A stretch of 64,000 nucleotides of DNA from assembly GCA_015152525.1 (NCBI GenBank), contig SUTU01000008.1, positions 48,112-112,111 on the forward strand, written 5' to 3'. Below the pieces are notes generated by a model, which saw nothing but the letters and a program-made list of their open reading frames with translations, had not been told where the DNA came from and ran no database searches. The translations under genes and the position numbers were made by a program. This document shows, piece by piece, positions 33,670 to 42,949 of this stretch; position 1 is the first letter of the stretch; every line of letters starts with the position of its first letter. The DNA is from Cyanobacteria bacterium SIG28 (lineage in GTDB: Bacteria; Cyanobacteriota; Vampirovibrionia; Gastranaerophilales; Gastranaerophilaceae).

Positions 33670-35192
33670 GAAGCAATTGTTTCTCTGTATTGCAAAGCTT
33701 GTGTCAAATGCTCGGCTTTTATGCTTTCTGACTCTGCCAAATCAGCTATAGTTCGAGCTATTTTTAAAATTCGATTATAACGCCTACCTGATAATTGATA
33801 TTTTTGGGCTGCAAGCTTTAAAATCTGTTGAGAAGTATCATCAAGAACACAATATTTTTTTATTAATTCTGCACTAAGTTCAGAATTTGTTAAAATTCCA
33901 TCATTAGAGTAGCGTTTTGCTTGAATTTTACGAGCTTTAATTACCCTTTCTCTAATTTTGGCAGAAGGTTCTGATTCTGTTTTTGTATTAATAAGTTCTT
34001 CTGTTGTTAATCTCGGAACATTTATAACTAAATCAATTCTGTCTAACAAAGGACCGGAAAGTCTGGCTCTATATCTTTGAATTTGACTTTCCGTGCAAGA
34101 ACATTGTTTTTCTCTATCACCTAAAAAGCCACAAGGGCAAGGGTTCATCGCACCTAACAAAATAAATCTTGAAGGATATTTTAAAGAAGTTTTTGCTCTT
34201 GAAATAACAACTTCACCGTCTTCCAAAGGTTGACGTAAAACTTCTAAAACATTTCTCGGAAACTCAATCATTTCATCAAGAAATAAAACACCTCTATGCG
34301 CCAAAGTTATTTCCCCCGGCTTAGGGTTTGTTCCGCCACCAATTATACCGTTAGTCGATGCAGTATGGTGAACCGCTCGATATGGTCTTTTAGTCATTAA
34401 AGGCTCATCACTGCTCAAAAGTCCACAAATACTATATATTTTGGTCAACTCTAAAGCTTCTTGTAATTCCAGAGGCGGTAAAATTGATGCCATACATTTT
34501 GCCATCATGGTTTTTCCTGACCCCGGTGAGCCTGTCATTAATATATTATGAGAACCGGCAGCTGCTATTTCTAATGCTTTTTTAGCTTTTTGTTGACCCT
34601 TTACATCTTTAAAATCAAATGTATAATCTGTAAAAGCATTCTCAACCAGATATTTATTAATATCAATAACTGTCAATGGTAAAGGTGTACCTTCAAAATG
34701 TTTTACAATATCAACCAAATGAGTAGCACCAAAAACATTCACATCTTGAACCAGAGCAGCTTCTTTTGCATTTTCATTAGGCACAAAAACTGTTTTCACA
34801 CCTTGTTCTTTCAATCCTGCAACAAGAGGCAATACACCGTTTATTTTTCTTAAAGAGCCGTCTAAAGAAAGTTCGCCTAAAAAAGCTACAGTTAAATCGT
34901 CAGGAATATTTATACCTTGTTCTTTTAATATTCCGATTGCTATCGGCAAATCAAAATTAGTGCCTTCTTTTCTTATAACTGCAGGAGCTAAGTTTACAAT
35001 AACTTTTCCTGTCGGGAAAGAAAAACCTGAATTTTTTATAGCAGAATGAACTCTCTCTTTAGCTTCATTTACCGCATTATCAGGTAATCCGACTATGCTA
35101 ATTCCGGGAAAAGAATTTGCAACGTCAACTTCAACCTCAATTTTGTATGCGTTAATTCCAACTGTAGTTGCAGTTATTGCTTTTGTTACCAT
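33666..35192 (-). CDS. comM: YifB/ComM-family Mg-chelatase-like AAA ATPase
   Basis: A 508-residue homologue of ComM, the helicase that drives branch migration in natural transformation. N-terminal S5-like/Lon-like domain (1-170, with GLPDNAVNEAKERV), then AAA core with Walker A GSPGSGKT, Walker B LFLDEM, the CPCGFLGD cysteine segment and a C-terminal helical domain with SGRRYNRILKIARTIADL. The ATG follows TATAAT by exactly six bases with no SD. Divergent from the secreted protein pair. Confidence 0.92.
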   Translation of the reverse strand: MVTKAITATTVGINAYKIEVEVDVANSFPGISIVGLPDNAVNEAKERVHSAIKNSGFSFPTGKVIVNLAPAVIRKEGTNFDLPIAIGILKEQGINIPDDLTVAFLGELSLDGSLRKINGVLPLVAGLKEQGVKTVFVPNENAKEAALVQDVNVFGATHLVDIVKHFEGTPLPLTVIDINKYLVENAFTDYTFDFKDVKGQQKAKKALEIAAAGSHNILMTGSPGSGKTMMAKCMASILPPLELQEALELTKIYSICGLLSSDEPLMTKRPYRAVHHTASTNGIIGGGTNPKPGEITLAHRGVLFLDEMIEFPRNVLEVLRQPLEDGEVVISRAKTSLKYPSRFILLGAMNPCPCGFLGDREKQCSCTESQIQRYRARLSGPLLDRIDLVINVPRLTTEELINTKTESEPSAKIRERVIKARKIQAKRYSNDGILTNSELSAELIKKYCVLDDTSQQILKLAAQKYQLSGRRYNRILKIARTIADLAESESIKAEHLTQALQYRETIAS

Positions 35193-35198
35193 ATGCCA

Positions 35199-35228
35199 AT
35201 TATATTATAAAATTTGTTTTTTTATCAA
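35199..35228 (-). promoter_or_regulatory. comM promoter (leaderless)
   Basis: Minus strand: -35 TTGATA (35228-35223), 18-bp spacer, -10 TATAAT (35204-35199), six bases, ATG at 35192. It overlaps the divergent promoter on the other strand. Confidence 0.65.
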
Positions 35229-35242
35229 GTTTAGAGTATAAA
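35214..35242 (+). promoter_or_regulatory. Promoter of the secreted protein pair (leaderless)
   Basis: -35 TTGTTT (35214-35219), 17-bp spacer, -10 TATAAA (35237-35242), six bases, ATG at 35249. The two divergent promoters share about 15 bp, so the polymerases would compete. Confidence 0.6.
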
Positions 35243-35248
35243 TAAATT

Positions 35249-36115
35249 ATGTTGAAGAGATTCTTAGGGAGTATAGTTTTATTATCGATTTTTATCATGC
35301 CGGCTTTTTCTATTCCGGCGGAAGTTGTTACTTTGGACAAAAAAAACATTGAAAAACCTGAACTAAATACCGGCGATAATAATTCTAATACTATAAAAGG
35401 TTCTTTGTTGGTAAATGATAGCGAAGATTTAGCTAAGCTGATTGACGAACAAAAAAAACACGATTTAAAAGATTTAGAACTTCTTTGGCAAGGTACGGTT
35501 GAAAACAACCAAGTTATTGAATTTGCATTAAAAAAACTTGCAACTCCGGAATCTCAAAGAAGAATACATTCTTCTTTAATGGCAAAAACTTTATCTGCTA
35601 TCGTTTCCGGCGCTTCTTTTATTCCAAGTTTAATGGGCGCAAATCCCGGTATTCAAACATCTGCATTTTCGGCTGGAAGGTTAGCTCAAGGCTTAATACA
35701 TAAAAAAAATGTTCCGCAAGAAACTCCTTTAACTGATACGGAATTAATTGAACTTGCCGGCATGGTGGAAGATTTACAAGACACTTTAATAAGTTCTTAT
35801 TACAATTACAAAAATACACTCTCTCAGCTTAAAGCTACTCGTTCAAAAATGCTTCTGTACAATAAAAACTATTCACATGCAATTAACAGCTCTGACGTTT
35901 TGGAAATTGCAATTTCATCATCACTATATGATTCAATGTCTTTACAAGAATTCAATTTAGAACAAGCTGCTAAAAAATATCATCTGCAACTACAAAGACT
36001 TGCCGGAAAAAAAGCAGTAGACTCTTTGGAATTATATCAATATGATTTTGACTCTGTTTTATATAAAAATACAGAAGAGAAGCAAGAAGAAACTAAGAAA
36101 GGGAAGAAAAAATGA
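35249..36115 (+). CDS. Exported helical protein, paralogue of its neighbour (288 aa)
   Basis: Signal peptide MLKRFLGSIVLLSIFIMPAFS, then a helical mature protein. It is related to the next gene: both share a D-L-x-L-L-W-Q-G segment, a glycine/serine-rich hydrophobic stretch of about 30 residues (here SAIVSGASFIPSLMGANPG) and a Y-x-x-Y coiled-coil part after an L-x-D-x-x-L-I-E-L like motif. The paired long helices around a hydrophobic turn loosely recall TolC-type or periplasmic hairpin proteins, but I cannot assign a family. Leaderless start; overlaps the next gene by 4 bp (ATGA). Confidence 0.72.
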   Translation: MLKRFLGSIVLLSIFIMPAFSIPAEVVTLDKKNIEKPELNTGDNNSNTIKGSLLVNDSEDLAKLIDEQKKHDLKDLELLWQGTVENNQVIEFALKKLATPESQRRIHSSLMAKTLSAIVSGASFIPSLMGANPGIQTSAFSAGRLAQGLIHKKNVPQETPLTDTELIELAGMVEDLQDTLISSYYNYKNTLSQLKATRSKMLLYNKNYSHAINSSDVLEIAISSSLYDSMSLQEFNLEQAAKKYHLQLQRLAGKKAVDSLELYQYDFDSVLYKNTEEKQEETKKGKKK

Positions 36116-37005
36116 AGATTTCACTAAAACTTTTTTCAGCTTTTTTAGTAATACTGTTAGGGCAAATTCAAGTTTTTGCAAATATAGAATTACTTGATCT
36201 AAATAATCCTAAAGATGCTTTTTACAGACTGGGTACAACCGATAAGCCAGAAATTAAAGTCGATTTTGAAATAAAACCTGAAATAAAACCGGTTATAAAC
36301 AAAGAAGTTAAAACCGTTGAAACCCAACAAAATTTAACATATGCGGACTTAAGTACCAAAAAAATGTCTGCCGAAATCTCAAAAAGCATAGAAATAGATT
36401 TTAATGACATGCAAGCAGATTTATCTTTATTATGGCAAGGTGCAGCAACAAGAAGCGATACAATAAAATTCGCTATCTATAAATTATCAAATCCGGATAA
36501 AGATAAGCCTGATTCAAGTGCTGTAAAAAAAGTTCTGACAACAATTGCAGGAATGTCAACTTTTATCGGTGTAGGAACCGGAAATCCCGTTCTTGCCAGT
36601 GCTGCACTAATCGGTGGAAACACGTTAGGAATTATGTCGCAAGACACCAAAGCTTTAAACTATAAATACACTCAAGTTACCGACGCTGATATGATAATTC
36701 TCGTTAGAAAAGTCGAAGAATTGCAACAAAAAGTTGTAGATATGTATTATGACTACTTAACCGCAAGAGAAGTTTACAACAGAACATCCAAAATAGTTAA
36801 AAGTTGTTACCAAAACTATCAATTAGCGCAATACCAAACAAAAGAAATTATTTTAATTACAGATACTTTTTACAGAGAAGCTATGGACAAACAACAAAGA
36901 GCCAGAGGTGAATTTTTTGAAAAGCGTTCTCGATTAGAACAGCTTGTAGGCAATGATGTGTTCCGCCAATTTGAAGAAGCAATCGATAAACGTCAAGCTC
37001 AATAA
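36112..37005 (+). CDS. Exported helical protein, paralogue of its neighbour (297 aa)
   Basis: Signal peptide MKISLKLFSAFLVILLGQIQVFA, a proline/lysine-rich linker (about 40-75), then the shared D-L-S-L-L-W-Q-G segment, a Gly-rich hydrophobic stretch (IAGMSTFIGVGTGNPVLASA) and a long coiled-coil C-terminal half ending near DKRQAQ. ATGA overlap with the preceding gene implies coupled translation and a shared job, perhaps as a heteromeric envelope complex. No known family identified. Confidence 0.72.
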   Translation: MKISLKLFSAFLVILLGQIQVFANIELLDLNNPKDAFYRLGTTDKPEIKVDFEIKPEIKPVINKEVKTVETQQNLTYADLSTKKMSAEISKSIEIDFNDMQADLSLLWQGAATRSDTIKFAIYKLSNPDKDKPDSSAVKKVLTTIAGMSTFIGVGTGNPVLASAALIGGNTLGIMSQDTKALNYKYTQVTDADMIILVRKVEELQQKVVDMYYDYLTAREVYNRTSKIVKSCYQNYQLAQYQTKEIILITDTFYREAMDKQQRARGEFFEKRSRLEQLVGNDVFRQFEEAIDKRQAQ

Positions 37006-37088
37006 AATAGAGTATTTTTACCTGTTTACTATTTACTTTTACTATAAAATATGCTACTTTAAGGGCGTGTAACAAAAAAGGATTTTAT

Positions 37089-38759
37089 ATGTTTACAAAG
37101 AACCTTCAAAGGATTGATAACGAAGCTCTAAAAAGAAGACTGCTCAAAGTAAGTGATGTTGACAGCAGGGCTGGAATGTCTTATTGTGTTACTCCTTCAA
37201 ATGATTATATTTTACTAAAAAATGATGTGCCGATTGACGACATAAACAATCCTCGTGAAGCTATAAAAAAGCATTTAAATAAAAGTATTAAACACGAAAT
37301 GGGTAAAAATGATGTTATTATAACTTTCGGTATCGGTTTAGGTTATTTACTGGATGAAGTTTTTAACACTTATCCGAGCCGAATATATGTTTATGAACCT
37401 GACATCAATTTACTTCATTTTGCATTAACTAATGTCGATATTTCCGAACATTTATCCAGTGGAAGAATTTATATTACCAACGATTTAGAAGAACTTTTAA
37501 GCAAATTATCTTCTTCATACTTATCTGAAGATAAATTAGAAATAGTTTATTTAACTAATTATGCCATTTCCAGAAACAAAGAAATGTTACTTTTAACTCA
37601 AAAAGTATACGATGTTTGTAAATCAAAGCTTGTTGATATTAATACTATTGCAAGATTTTCAAAACAATGGCTGATTAATGAGATTAATAATATAAACTAT
37701 ATTAATAATAACCAAGGATATTTGTTAGCAGATTTAGAAAACAAATTTCAAGGTCAAATAGCACTTGTTGCAGCGGCAGGACCTTCTTTAAGAGATAACA
37801 TAGAAAAAATTAAAGCCAATAGAGATAAATTCGTATTGTTTGCTGTTAATAAAACTGTAAAATATCTGCTTGAAAACAATGTTGAGCCGGATTTTGTAAT
37901 CTTTTTGGATGCAGGAAATTCCGACTACACTTTGGGTAATTTGAAGGACAAACTGGCAAATTGTTGTTGCATAACCGACGTTCGAGCCGATAGCGCATTG
38001 GTTAACAAAGGGTTCAAAAAAATATTTTACAACTTCAATGGTACAGATTTTTTAATCAAAGAATTAGCCGCTTACAACAAGTTTATTAAATTCTTTGAAT
38101 CGGGTGGAACAGCTTCATCATTAGCTTTAACTGCAGCTGTTAAAATGGGATTTTCAAAAGTCATATTCTCAGGTCTGGATTTAGCTTTTAAAGATAATAT
38201 GATTTATTCAACCGGTGAAACGATGAACAGAATTTCTCAAGAAGAAATTATTGTTGATAACATCAAAAAAAATCTTGTTAAAGTTAAATCAGTTAATGGC
38301 GATATGGTTTACACAAGGGAAGACTATGAAGTATTTATCAGGCACTTTGAAGAATTAATCAAAAGATTAAATTATTTCGAATTATACAACACAACTACTT
38401 TTGGTGCTGCAATCCCTGGAATGAACAACATTGGCTTTGATGACATAAATTTATTTGCGACAAAAACACTTCAACCTCTTGCATTTGTTCATCCTGTAAA
38501 AATTGAAATTGAAAAGTTTGTTCAAAATGAGTTTGCAAACATTAACAATATTATTTCAATACTTTCAAAAGGTGTATTTTCTTCGATTTTAGTTTCAGCA
38601 ATTATAAAATCGGCTTTAATATATCAATATTTACAAGCCGATATTTTAAAAGTTTTACAAAGAAACTTTGACCCTAATTTGGCAGAAGATTTTACAAACA
38701 AAACAAAAAATGCTATTAAAGTTGTTGTAGAACTTCTTCAAAAAAATCGAATGGTATAA
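37089..38759 (+). CDS. Motility accessory factor Maf-like (DUF115/MptE-like)
   Basis: 556 residues. An N-terminal domain with IITFGIGLGYLLDEVF and YVYEPDINLL precedes the central DUF115 domain (about 215-400) with VAAAGPSLRDNIEKIK, VEPDFVIFLDAG, FESGGTASSLALTAAVKMGF and FSGLDLAF. This architecture is that of Maf proteins, which transfer nonulosonic acids such as pseudaminic or legionaminic acid to flagellin; the fold also includes archaeal pterin kinase MptE. No flagellin gene is next to it. It has an AAAGGA site and its own upstream -10-like TATAAA. A glycosyltransferase role on a surface filament is likely. Confidence 0.82.
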   Translation: MFTKNLQRIDNEALKRRLLKVSDVDSRAGMSYCVTPSNDYILLKNDVPIDDINNPREAIKKHLNKSIKHEMGKNDVIITFGIGLGYLLDEVFNTYPSRIYVYEPDINLLHFALTNVDISEHLSSGRIYITNDLEELLSKLSSSYLSEDKLEIVYLTNYAISRNKEMLLLTQKVYDVCKSKLVDINTIARFSKQWLINEINNINYINNNQGYLLADLENKFQGQIALVAAAGPSLRDNIEKIKANRDKFVLFAVNKTVKYLLENNVEPDFVIFLDAGNSDYTLGNLKDKLANCCCITDVRADSALVNKGFKKIFYNFNGTDFLIKELAAYNKFIKFFESGGTASSLALTAAVKMGFSKVIFSGLDLAFKDNMIYSTGETMNRISQEEIIVDNIKKNLVKVKSVNGDMVYTREDYEVFIRHFEELIKRLNYFELYNTTTFGAAIPGMNNIGFDDINLFATKTLQPLAFVHPVKIEIEKFVQNEFANINNIISILSKGVFSSILVSAIIKSALIYQYLQADILKVLQRNFDPNLAEDFTNKTKNAIKVVVELLQKNRMV

Positions 38760-38788
38760 ACATATTAAAGAAGATGCAAAAAGTTCCC

Positions 38789-38825
38789 AGAGTTTGCGGA
38801 AAAATAAAGTTTTTCAGCAAACTCT
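38789..38825. terminator. Bidirectional terminator between the maf-like gene and trxA
   Basis: AGAGTTTGC (38789-38797) pairs with GCAAACTCT (38817-38825); an inner GAAAAA/TTTTTC pairing extends the stem. It overlaps the trxA stop codon by two bases. Confidence 0.65.
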
Positions 38826-39141
38826 AAATATGTTTTTCAACATTCGTAATTATTGAACCTTTAGGCATCAAACCAACAAGTCTTTCAACAGCTTCACCAT
38901 TTTTAAACACCATAAGTGTTGGTAAACCGCTAACTTGATACTGTTTTGCCATTTCAATATTATCATCGGTATTAATTTTTGCAAACTTTACTCTTGATGA
39001 CATTTCTGATTCAACTTCTTCCAAAATCGGTCCTAATTTTCTGCAAGGCCCGCACCAATTGGCAAAAAAGTCTACTACTACAACACCATTATGTGCAATC
39101 ACTTCTGTTTCAAAATTTTCTGAATTTATTTCTTGAACCAT
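38824..39141 (-). CDS. trxA: Thioredoxin
   Basis: A 105-residue thioredoxin with the standard active site FFANWCGPCRKLGPIL (C30-C33 region), the cis-proline in SGLPTLMVF and the GLMPK-like final helix. Reduces disulfides in the cytoplasm. GAGGAG seven bases before the ATG. Transcribed alone. Confidence 0.96.
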   Translation of the reverse strand: MVQEINSENFETEVIAHNGVVVVDFFANWCGPCRKLGPILEEVESEMSSRVKFAKINTDDNIEMAKQYQVSGLPTLMVFKNGEAVERLVGLMPKGSIITNVEKHI

Positions 39142-39197
39142 AATTTTACTCCTCTTACTATCATCACAAAACTATATTACCATATATTCTATATTTA

Positions 39198-39206
39198 TGC
39201 TATTAT
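39198..39206 (+). promoter_or_regulatory. Extended -10 promoter of the exonuclease/rlmD operon
   Basis: TGC TATTAT at 39198-39206 predicts +1 near 39213, giving a leader of about 54 bases with AAGGTGA ahead of the ATG. Confidence 0.45.
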
Positions 39207-39266
39207 ACCTATAGGGAGAAGACAAGGATATTTATATATCGCTATTATTACAGATAAGGTGAAAAA

Positions 39267-40184
39267 ATGCCAAGAAAAAAAGAAATTGAAATAGTATTAG
39301 ATACCGAAACAACCGGACTGGATTATACAAGAGAAAGAATAATAGAATTTGCTGCAGTTAGACTGGAAAACGGAAAAATTGTAGATGAGTTTCAAACTCT
39401 TATTAATCCTCAACAACATATAAGAAAATCTTCAATGGCTATTCATGGAATTACTCAAGAGATGGTAGAAGATGCACCTACAGAAGAAGAAATTTTACCA
39501 CAAATACTAGAATTTATTGGTGATTACCCTATTGTTGCCCACAATGCTATTTTTGATTTTTCTTTTCTAAACGAAGCTAAAAAACGTGTTTTAGGCGAAG
39601 ATTTAAAAAATTCAAGAATCGACACTCAAAACATGTTTAAAGAAATTGCACCGGATTTAGAATCTCACGGACTCGAGGCTTTAACAAAACGATTTAATGT
39701 TGAATTAAACAACCACCACCGTGCTATGGCTGATACAATGGGGTTAGCGCTTGCTTATCCTAAATTAAAAAAAATATATTTACAAAGACTTGATTGGCAA
39801 AAGAAACAACTTCCAAATGTCGATTACCTATTTGACAGATATTTGAGAATACAACAAAGTATTGCTACAATGCAAGCTGAATTACAAGATTTAAAATCAG
39901 TATTTAAACTTTATTTTGAGCTTGGTGGCGAACCTCTTGAAGCTGAAACCGGAGAATTAATGGTTTACCAATCAAAGCACTCTTTTGGATATGAATTTAA
40001 TGATGTTAAAGAAGTTCTTGAAAATGTCGGCGCATTAGAAAAAGCTGTCAAATTAAATAACGGATTTATTGACAGGCTTTGTAACGGACTTAGTTTATCT
40101 GAAGAATATAAAGAAATTATTAGAGAAGCTCGTCAAGAAATTTCCGAAACACGCAATATTCAGGTTATTAAGCCATGCAAATAG
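39267..40184 (+). CDS. DnaQ/PolC-type 3'-5' exonuclease
   Basis: 305 residues. An N-terminal DEDDh exonuclease domain (about 5-170) shows VLDTETTGLDY (ExoI), VAHNAIFDFSFL (ExoII) and NNHHRAMADT (ExoIII with the catalytic His and Asp). It resembles the epsilon/PolC proofreading type. The carboxyl half (175-305) is helical and of unknown role. dnaE in this window has no visible exonuclease, so this protein is a candidate proofreading subunit, though other DnaQ homologues may exist elsewhere. Overlaps rlmD by 10 bp. Confidence 0.88.
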   Translation: MPRKKEIEIVLDTETTGLDYTRERIIEFAAVRLENGKIVDEFQTLINPQQHIRKSSMAIHGITQEMVEDAPTEEEILPQILEFIGDYPIVAHNAIFDFSFLNEAKKRVLGEDLKNSRIDTQNMFKEIAPDLESHGLEALTKRFNVELNNHHRAMADTMGLALAYPKLKKIYLQRLDWQKKQLPNVDYLFDRYLRIQQSIATMQAELQDLKSVFKLYFELGGEPLEAETGELMVYQSKHSFGYEFNDVKEVLENVGALEKAVKLNNGFIDRLCNGLSLSEEYKEIIREARQEISETRNIQVIKPCK

Positions 40185-41554
40185 CAAACAAAAAAGACAT
40201 TCCTGAAGAACTTACCCTAAAGATAGAAAAACTTTCTAATCTGGGTTATGGAATTGCTAAATTAGACGGATATGTGATTTTTGTTGAAAACGCTTGCCCT
40301 AATGATGTTGTAAAAGTGCGTATCGGCAAAAAAAACAAAAATTATGCTAATGCAAAAATTACAGAAATAATACAACCTTCCGAGCATAGAATTAAACCAT
40401 TCTGTCCTATGCAAAATGTTTGTGGTGCTTGTCAATTACAATTTATTGATTATAAATATCAACTCGAATTAAAAGAAGAAATTGTTAAAGACGCCATTCA
40501 CTCAATTTGTGGCGAAGACATTCAAGTCAGAAATGTTATCGCCAGTCCACAAGAAAAAGCTTATCGACACAAAATCCAATATCCAATCTCTGAAACCAAG
40601 GATTCAAAAAGAATTCTAGCAGGATATTACAAACAAGGTTCACATGATATTGTTAACATAAAATACTGTCCGATACAGCCACAATATTGCGACGAAATTA
40701 TAGAATTTATAAGAACGGAAGCACCGAACTTTAAAATAAGCGGTTATAACGAAAAAAAGCATGCCGGTGATTTAAGACACGTTGTTATCAGAACTTCTGC
40801 ATACAACAAATCAACACTTGTAGTTTTAGTTATTAACTCCATAAAAGTTCTTGAAAATGTAAAAAAACTTGCTAAAAAAATTTATGAAAATTTTGAAAAC
40901 GTTGTTGGGGTTTCGATTAACCTCAACCCGAACAAAACCAATTTGATACTGGGAAAAGAAACTGAAAACATAGTCGGCGAAAGTTATATCGAAGAAAAAC
41001 TTTGCGACAAAATTTTTAAAGTTGGTGCTGAAACTTTCTTTCAAGTTAATCCGACAAGTGCTAACAACATATTTGAGTATGTAAAAAGCTATATTTCTGA
41101 AAACTTTAACAAACCAACTATTCTTGATGCTTATGCCGGGATTACAACTTTTGGAATTTGCCTTAGTGATATTGCCCAAAAAGTCGTTTCAGTTGAAGAA
41201 GTAAAAGCGTCTGTCGATTTAGCATCTAAAATAATCAAAGAAAATCATATCAAAAATGTGGAACTACACAATATGGATGCAGGAAAATTCTTTGAAAAAG
41301 AACTGAATACCAAGGGACGTTCGTTTGATGTTACAGTGTTGGATCCGCCAAGAAAAGGATGCACGCAAGAAAGTTTAGACTATGCTTTAAAATTAACCAA
41401 AAATAAAATAGTTTATGTTTCTTGTAATCCTGCAACTTTGGCAAGAGATTTAAAATACTTAATCGAAAAAGGGTGTAAAGTTGACTACATACAGCCGTTT
41501 GATATGTTTCCTCATACATACCATATTGAAAACGTTGCCATAATTAGTTTATAA
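40175..41554 (+). CDS. rlmD: RlmD/TrmA-family 23S rRNA (uracil-5-)-methyltransferase
   Basis: 459 residues. An N-terminal TRAM-like domain (LKIEKLSNLGYGIAKLDGYVIFV) is followed by a cluster-binding CPMQNVCGACQLQFIDY (with a fourth cysteine in KYCPIQP), then the methyltransferase domain with FFQVNPTSAN, LDAYAGITTFGI, VLDPPRKGC and the nucleophile segment VSCNPATLARDL. Methylates a uracil in rRNA at C5; the family includes RlmD, RlmCD and TrmA, so the exact target is inferred. Meets the polymerase gene tail to tail, 1 bp apart. Confidence 0.9.
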   Translation: MQIANKKDIPEELTLKIEKLSNLGYGIAKLDGYVIFVENACPNDVVKVRIGKKNKNYANAKITEIIQPSEHRIKPFCPMQNVCGACQLQFIDYKYQLELKEEIVKDAIHSICGEDIQVRNVIASPQEKAYRHKIQYPISETKDSKRILAGYYKQGSHDIVNIKYCPIQPQYCDEIIEFIRTEAPNFKISGYNEKKHAGDLRHVVIRTSAYNKSTLVVLVINSIKVLENVKKLAKKIYENFENVVGVSINLNPNKTNLILGKETENIVGESYIEEKLCDKIFKVGAETFFQVNPTSANNIFEYVKSYISENFNKPTILDAYAGITTFGICLSDIAQKVVSVEEVKASVDLASKIIKENHIKNVELHNMDAGKFFEKELNTKGRSFDVTVLDPPRKGCTQESLDYALKLTKNKIVYVSCNPATLARDLKYLIEKGCKVDYIQPFDMFPHTYHIENVAIISL

Positions 41555-41555
41555 A

Positions 41556-42767
41556 TTATCCCTTAGTCAGAAAGTCTTGTTTATACGGCACGTCTTTGTT
41601 TGTAAAACCGGTTCGCACAATATTCCGTCCAAATTTCTGTTCAAGTTTATCCAAAGCTTTGCCAAGGTTTTCATTTTGTTCTCGTTTTTTGTTATCACAA
41701 AATAAATCCATTTGCTCATTTTCACAAGGATTAAAATTCTCTAAAAGAATTCCGACACTTCGGTATAAAGTATTATAAGAATACATTTTTTCTAAAAGTT
41801 TTGTCGCTACTTCTGAAATTTCAAATTCAAAATTTGTTGAATGTTCCAGTTCTTCTTTTTCAACATAAACTCTAAAATCTTTGGTTTTTAAAATCACACC
41901 GATATTTTTGCATTTGCAATCCGCACACCTTAACTTTCTGCAAGCAGAGTGAATATGAACCATTAATTCATTTTTTAAAAATTCTAAATCATTTGAAAAT
42001 TCCAAAAAAGATTTTGTATCCATTATGGATTTAGGTAATCTTGTTTCTGTAGAAACTTTATTAATAACATTACCCAGAAGTTCATACTTAAGCTCTAAAC
42101 CTAATTTTCCAAAACGACTTTTTAACCAGATATCATTTTTCTGTACATAATCGTAAGCCGTATAAATTCCATGCCCTCTTAATTTTGGCTCTAACCTCCT
42201 GCCAATTCCCCAAACTTCGCCTATTTGAGAAGATTTTAATAATCTTTGCAAACCGCATTTTCCTGCTATATATACATGGTCTTCCGTATTTTTCGATTTG
42301 TCAGAAGCCAATTTTGCCAAAGCTTTTGTTCTGCTTATTCCTACAGATACTGGGATACCAACCTCTTGAGCAATCAAATCTCTTATATATTTAGCCAAAT
42401 CATAATAATTTTTCTTATAGAATTTTGATAAGCCAGTTAAATCAACAAATGCCTCATCTATAGAATAAACTTCGACTGTTGGACTAAATTCTTTTAATAA
42501 ATTCATTACTTGTTGCGATATGCTTGCATAATGATAGTGCTGTGCATTAATATAAATACAATTAGGAAACTCCTTCTTTGCCATAAACAACGGATGCCCC
42601 ATTGGAATTCCCATCTGTTTAGCTTCAATAGAGCGAGCTATTACACAACCTCTTTCACCTGAAACCACGCAAACAGGTTTGCCGTTTAATCTTGGATTGA
42701 GTTTTCGCTCACAAGAAACAAAAAAACTATCACAGTCTATTAAAGCTATGTATTTCTGTTCTATCAT
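41556..42767 (-). CDS. Y-family DNA polymerase (UmuC-type)
   Basis: 403 residues. The palm carries LIDCDSFFVSCE and the catalytic YSIDEAFVDLTG; VVSGERGCVIARSIEAKQMGIPMG places it in the UmuC rather than DinB branch. Helix-hairpin region VWGIGRRLEPKLRGHGI and little-finger domain follow. It copies past DNA lesions. I use ATG 42767, which has GAGG five bases upstream; ATG 42806 with GGGAG ten bases upstream is a possible alternative and adds 13 residues. No umuD gene or obvious LexA box is adjacent. Confidence 0.9.
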   Translation of the reverse strand: MIEQKYIALIDCDSFFVSCERKLNPRLNGKPVCVVSGERGCVIARSIEAKQMGIPMGHPLFMAKKEFPNCIYINAQHYHYASISQQVMNLLKEFSPTVEVYSIDEAFVDLTGLSKFYKKNYYDLAKYIRDLIAQEVGIPVSVGISRTKALAKLASDKSKNTEDHVYIAGKCGLQRLLKSSQIGEVWGIGRRLEPKLRGHGIYTAYDYVQKNDIWLKSRFGKLGLELKYELLGNVINKVSTETRLPKSIMDTKSFLEFSNDLEFLKNELMVHIHSACRKLRCADCKCKNIGVILKTKDFRVYVEKEELEHSTNFEFEISEVATKLLEKMYSYNTLYRSVGILLENFNPCENEQMDLFCDNKKREQNENLGKALDKLEQKFGRNIVRTGFTNKDVPYKQDFLTKG

Positions 42768-42880
42768 TAAACCTCTGTTTTTCCAGTACTTATCTAAGTT
42801 TATCATCAAAAACAATCTCCCTGCAACAAAGTATTACTTTTTTCGCGTTTGGGCAAAAAAAGTTTATAAATTGCAAAACA

Positions 42881-42904
42881 AAAAGCCCTCTTAAAAGAGA
42901 GCTT
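42881..42904 (-). terminator. Intrinsic terminator of the His-rich protein gene
   Basis: On the minus strand AAGCTCTCTTTTAAGAGGGCTT folds to a stem with one mismatch pair and continues into TTTTTG. It lies 46 bp after the stop at 42950. Confidence 0.65.
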
Positions 42905-42949
42905 AGACATATTAATGTGGAAATAATGAAGATTTTTATGATGAACAAC

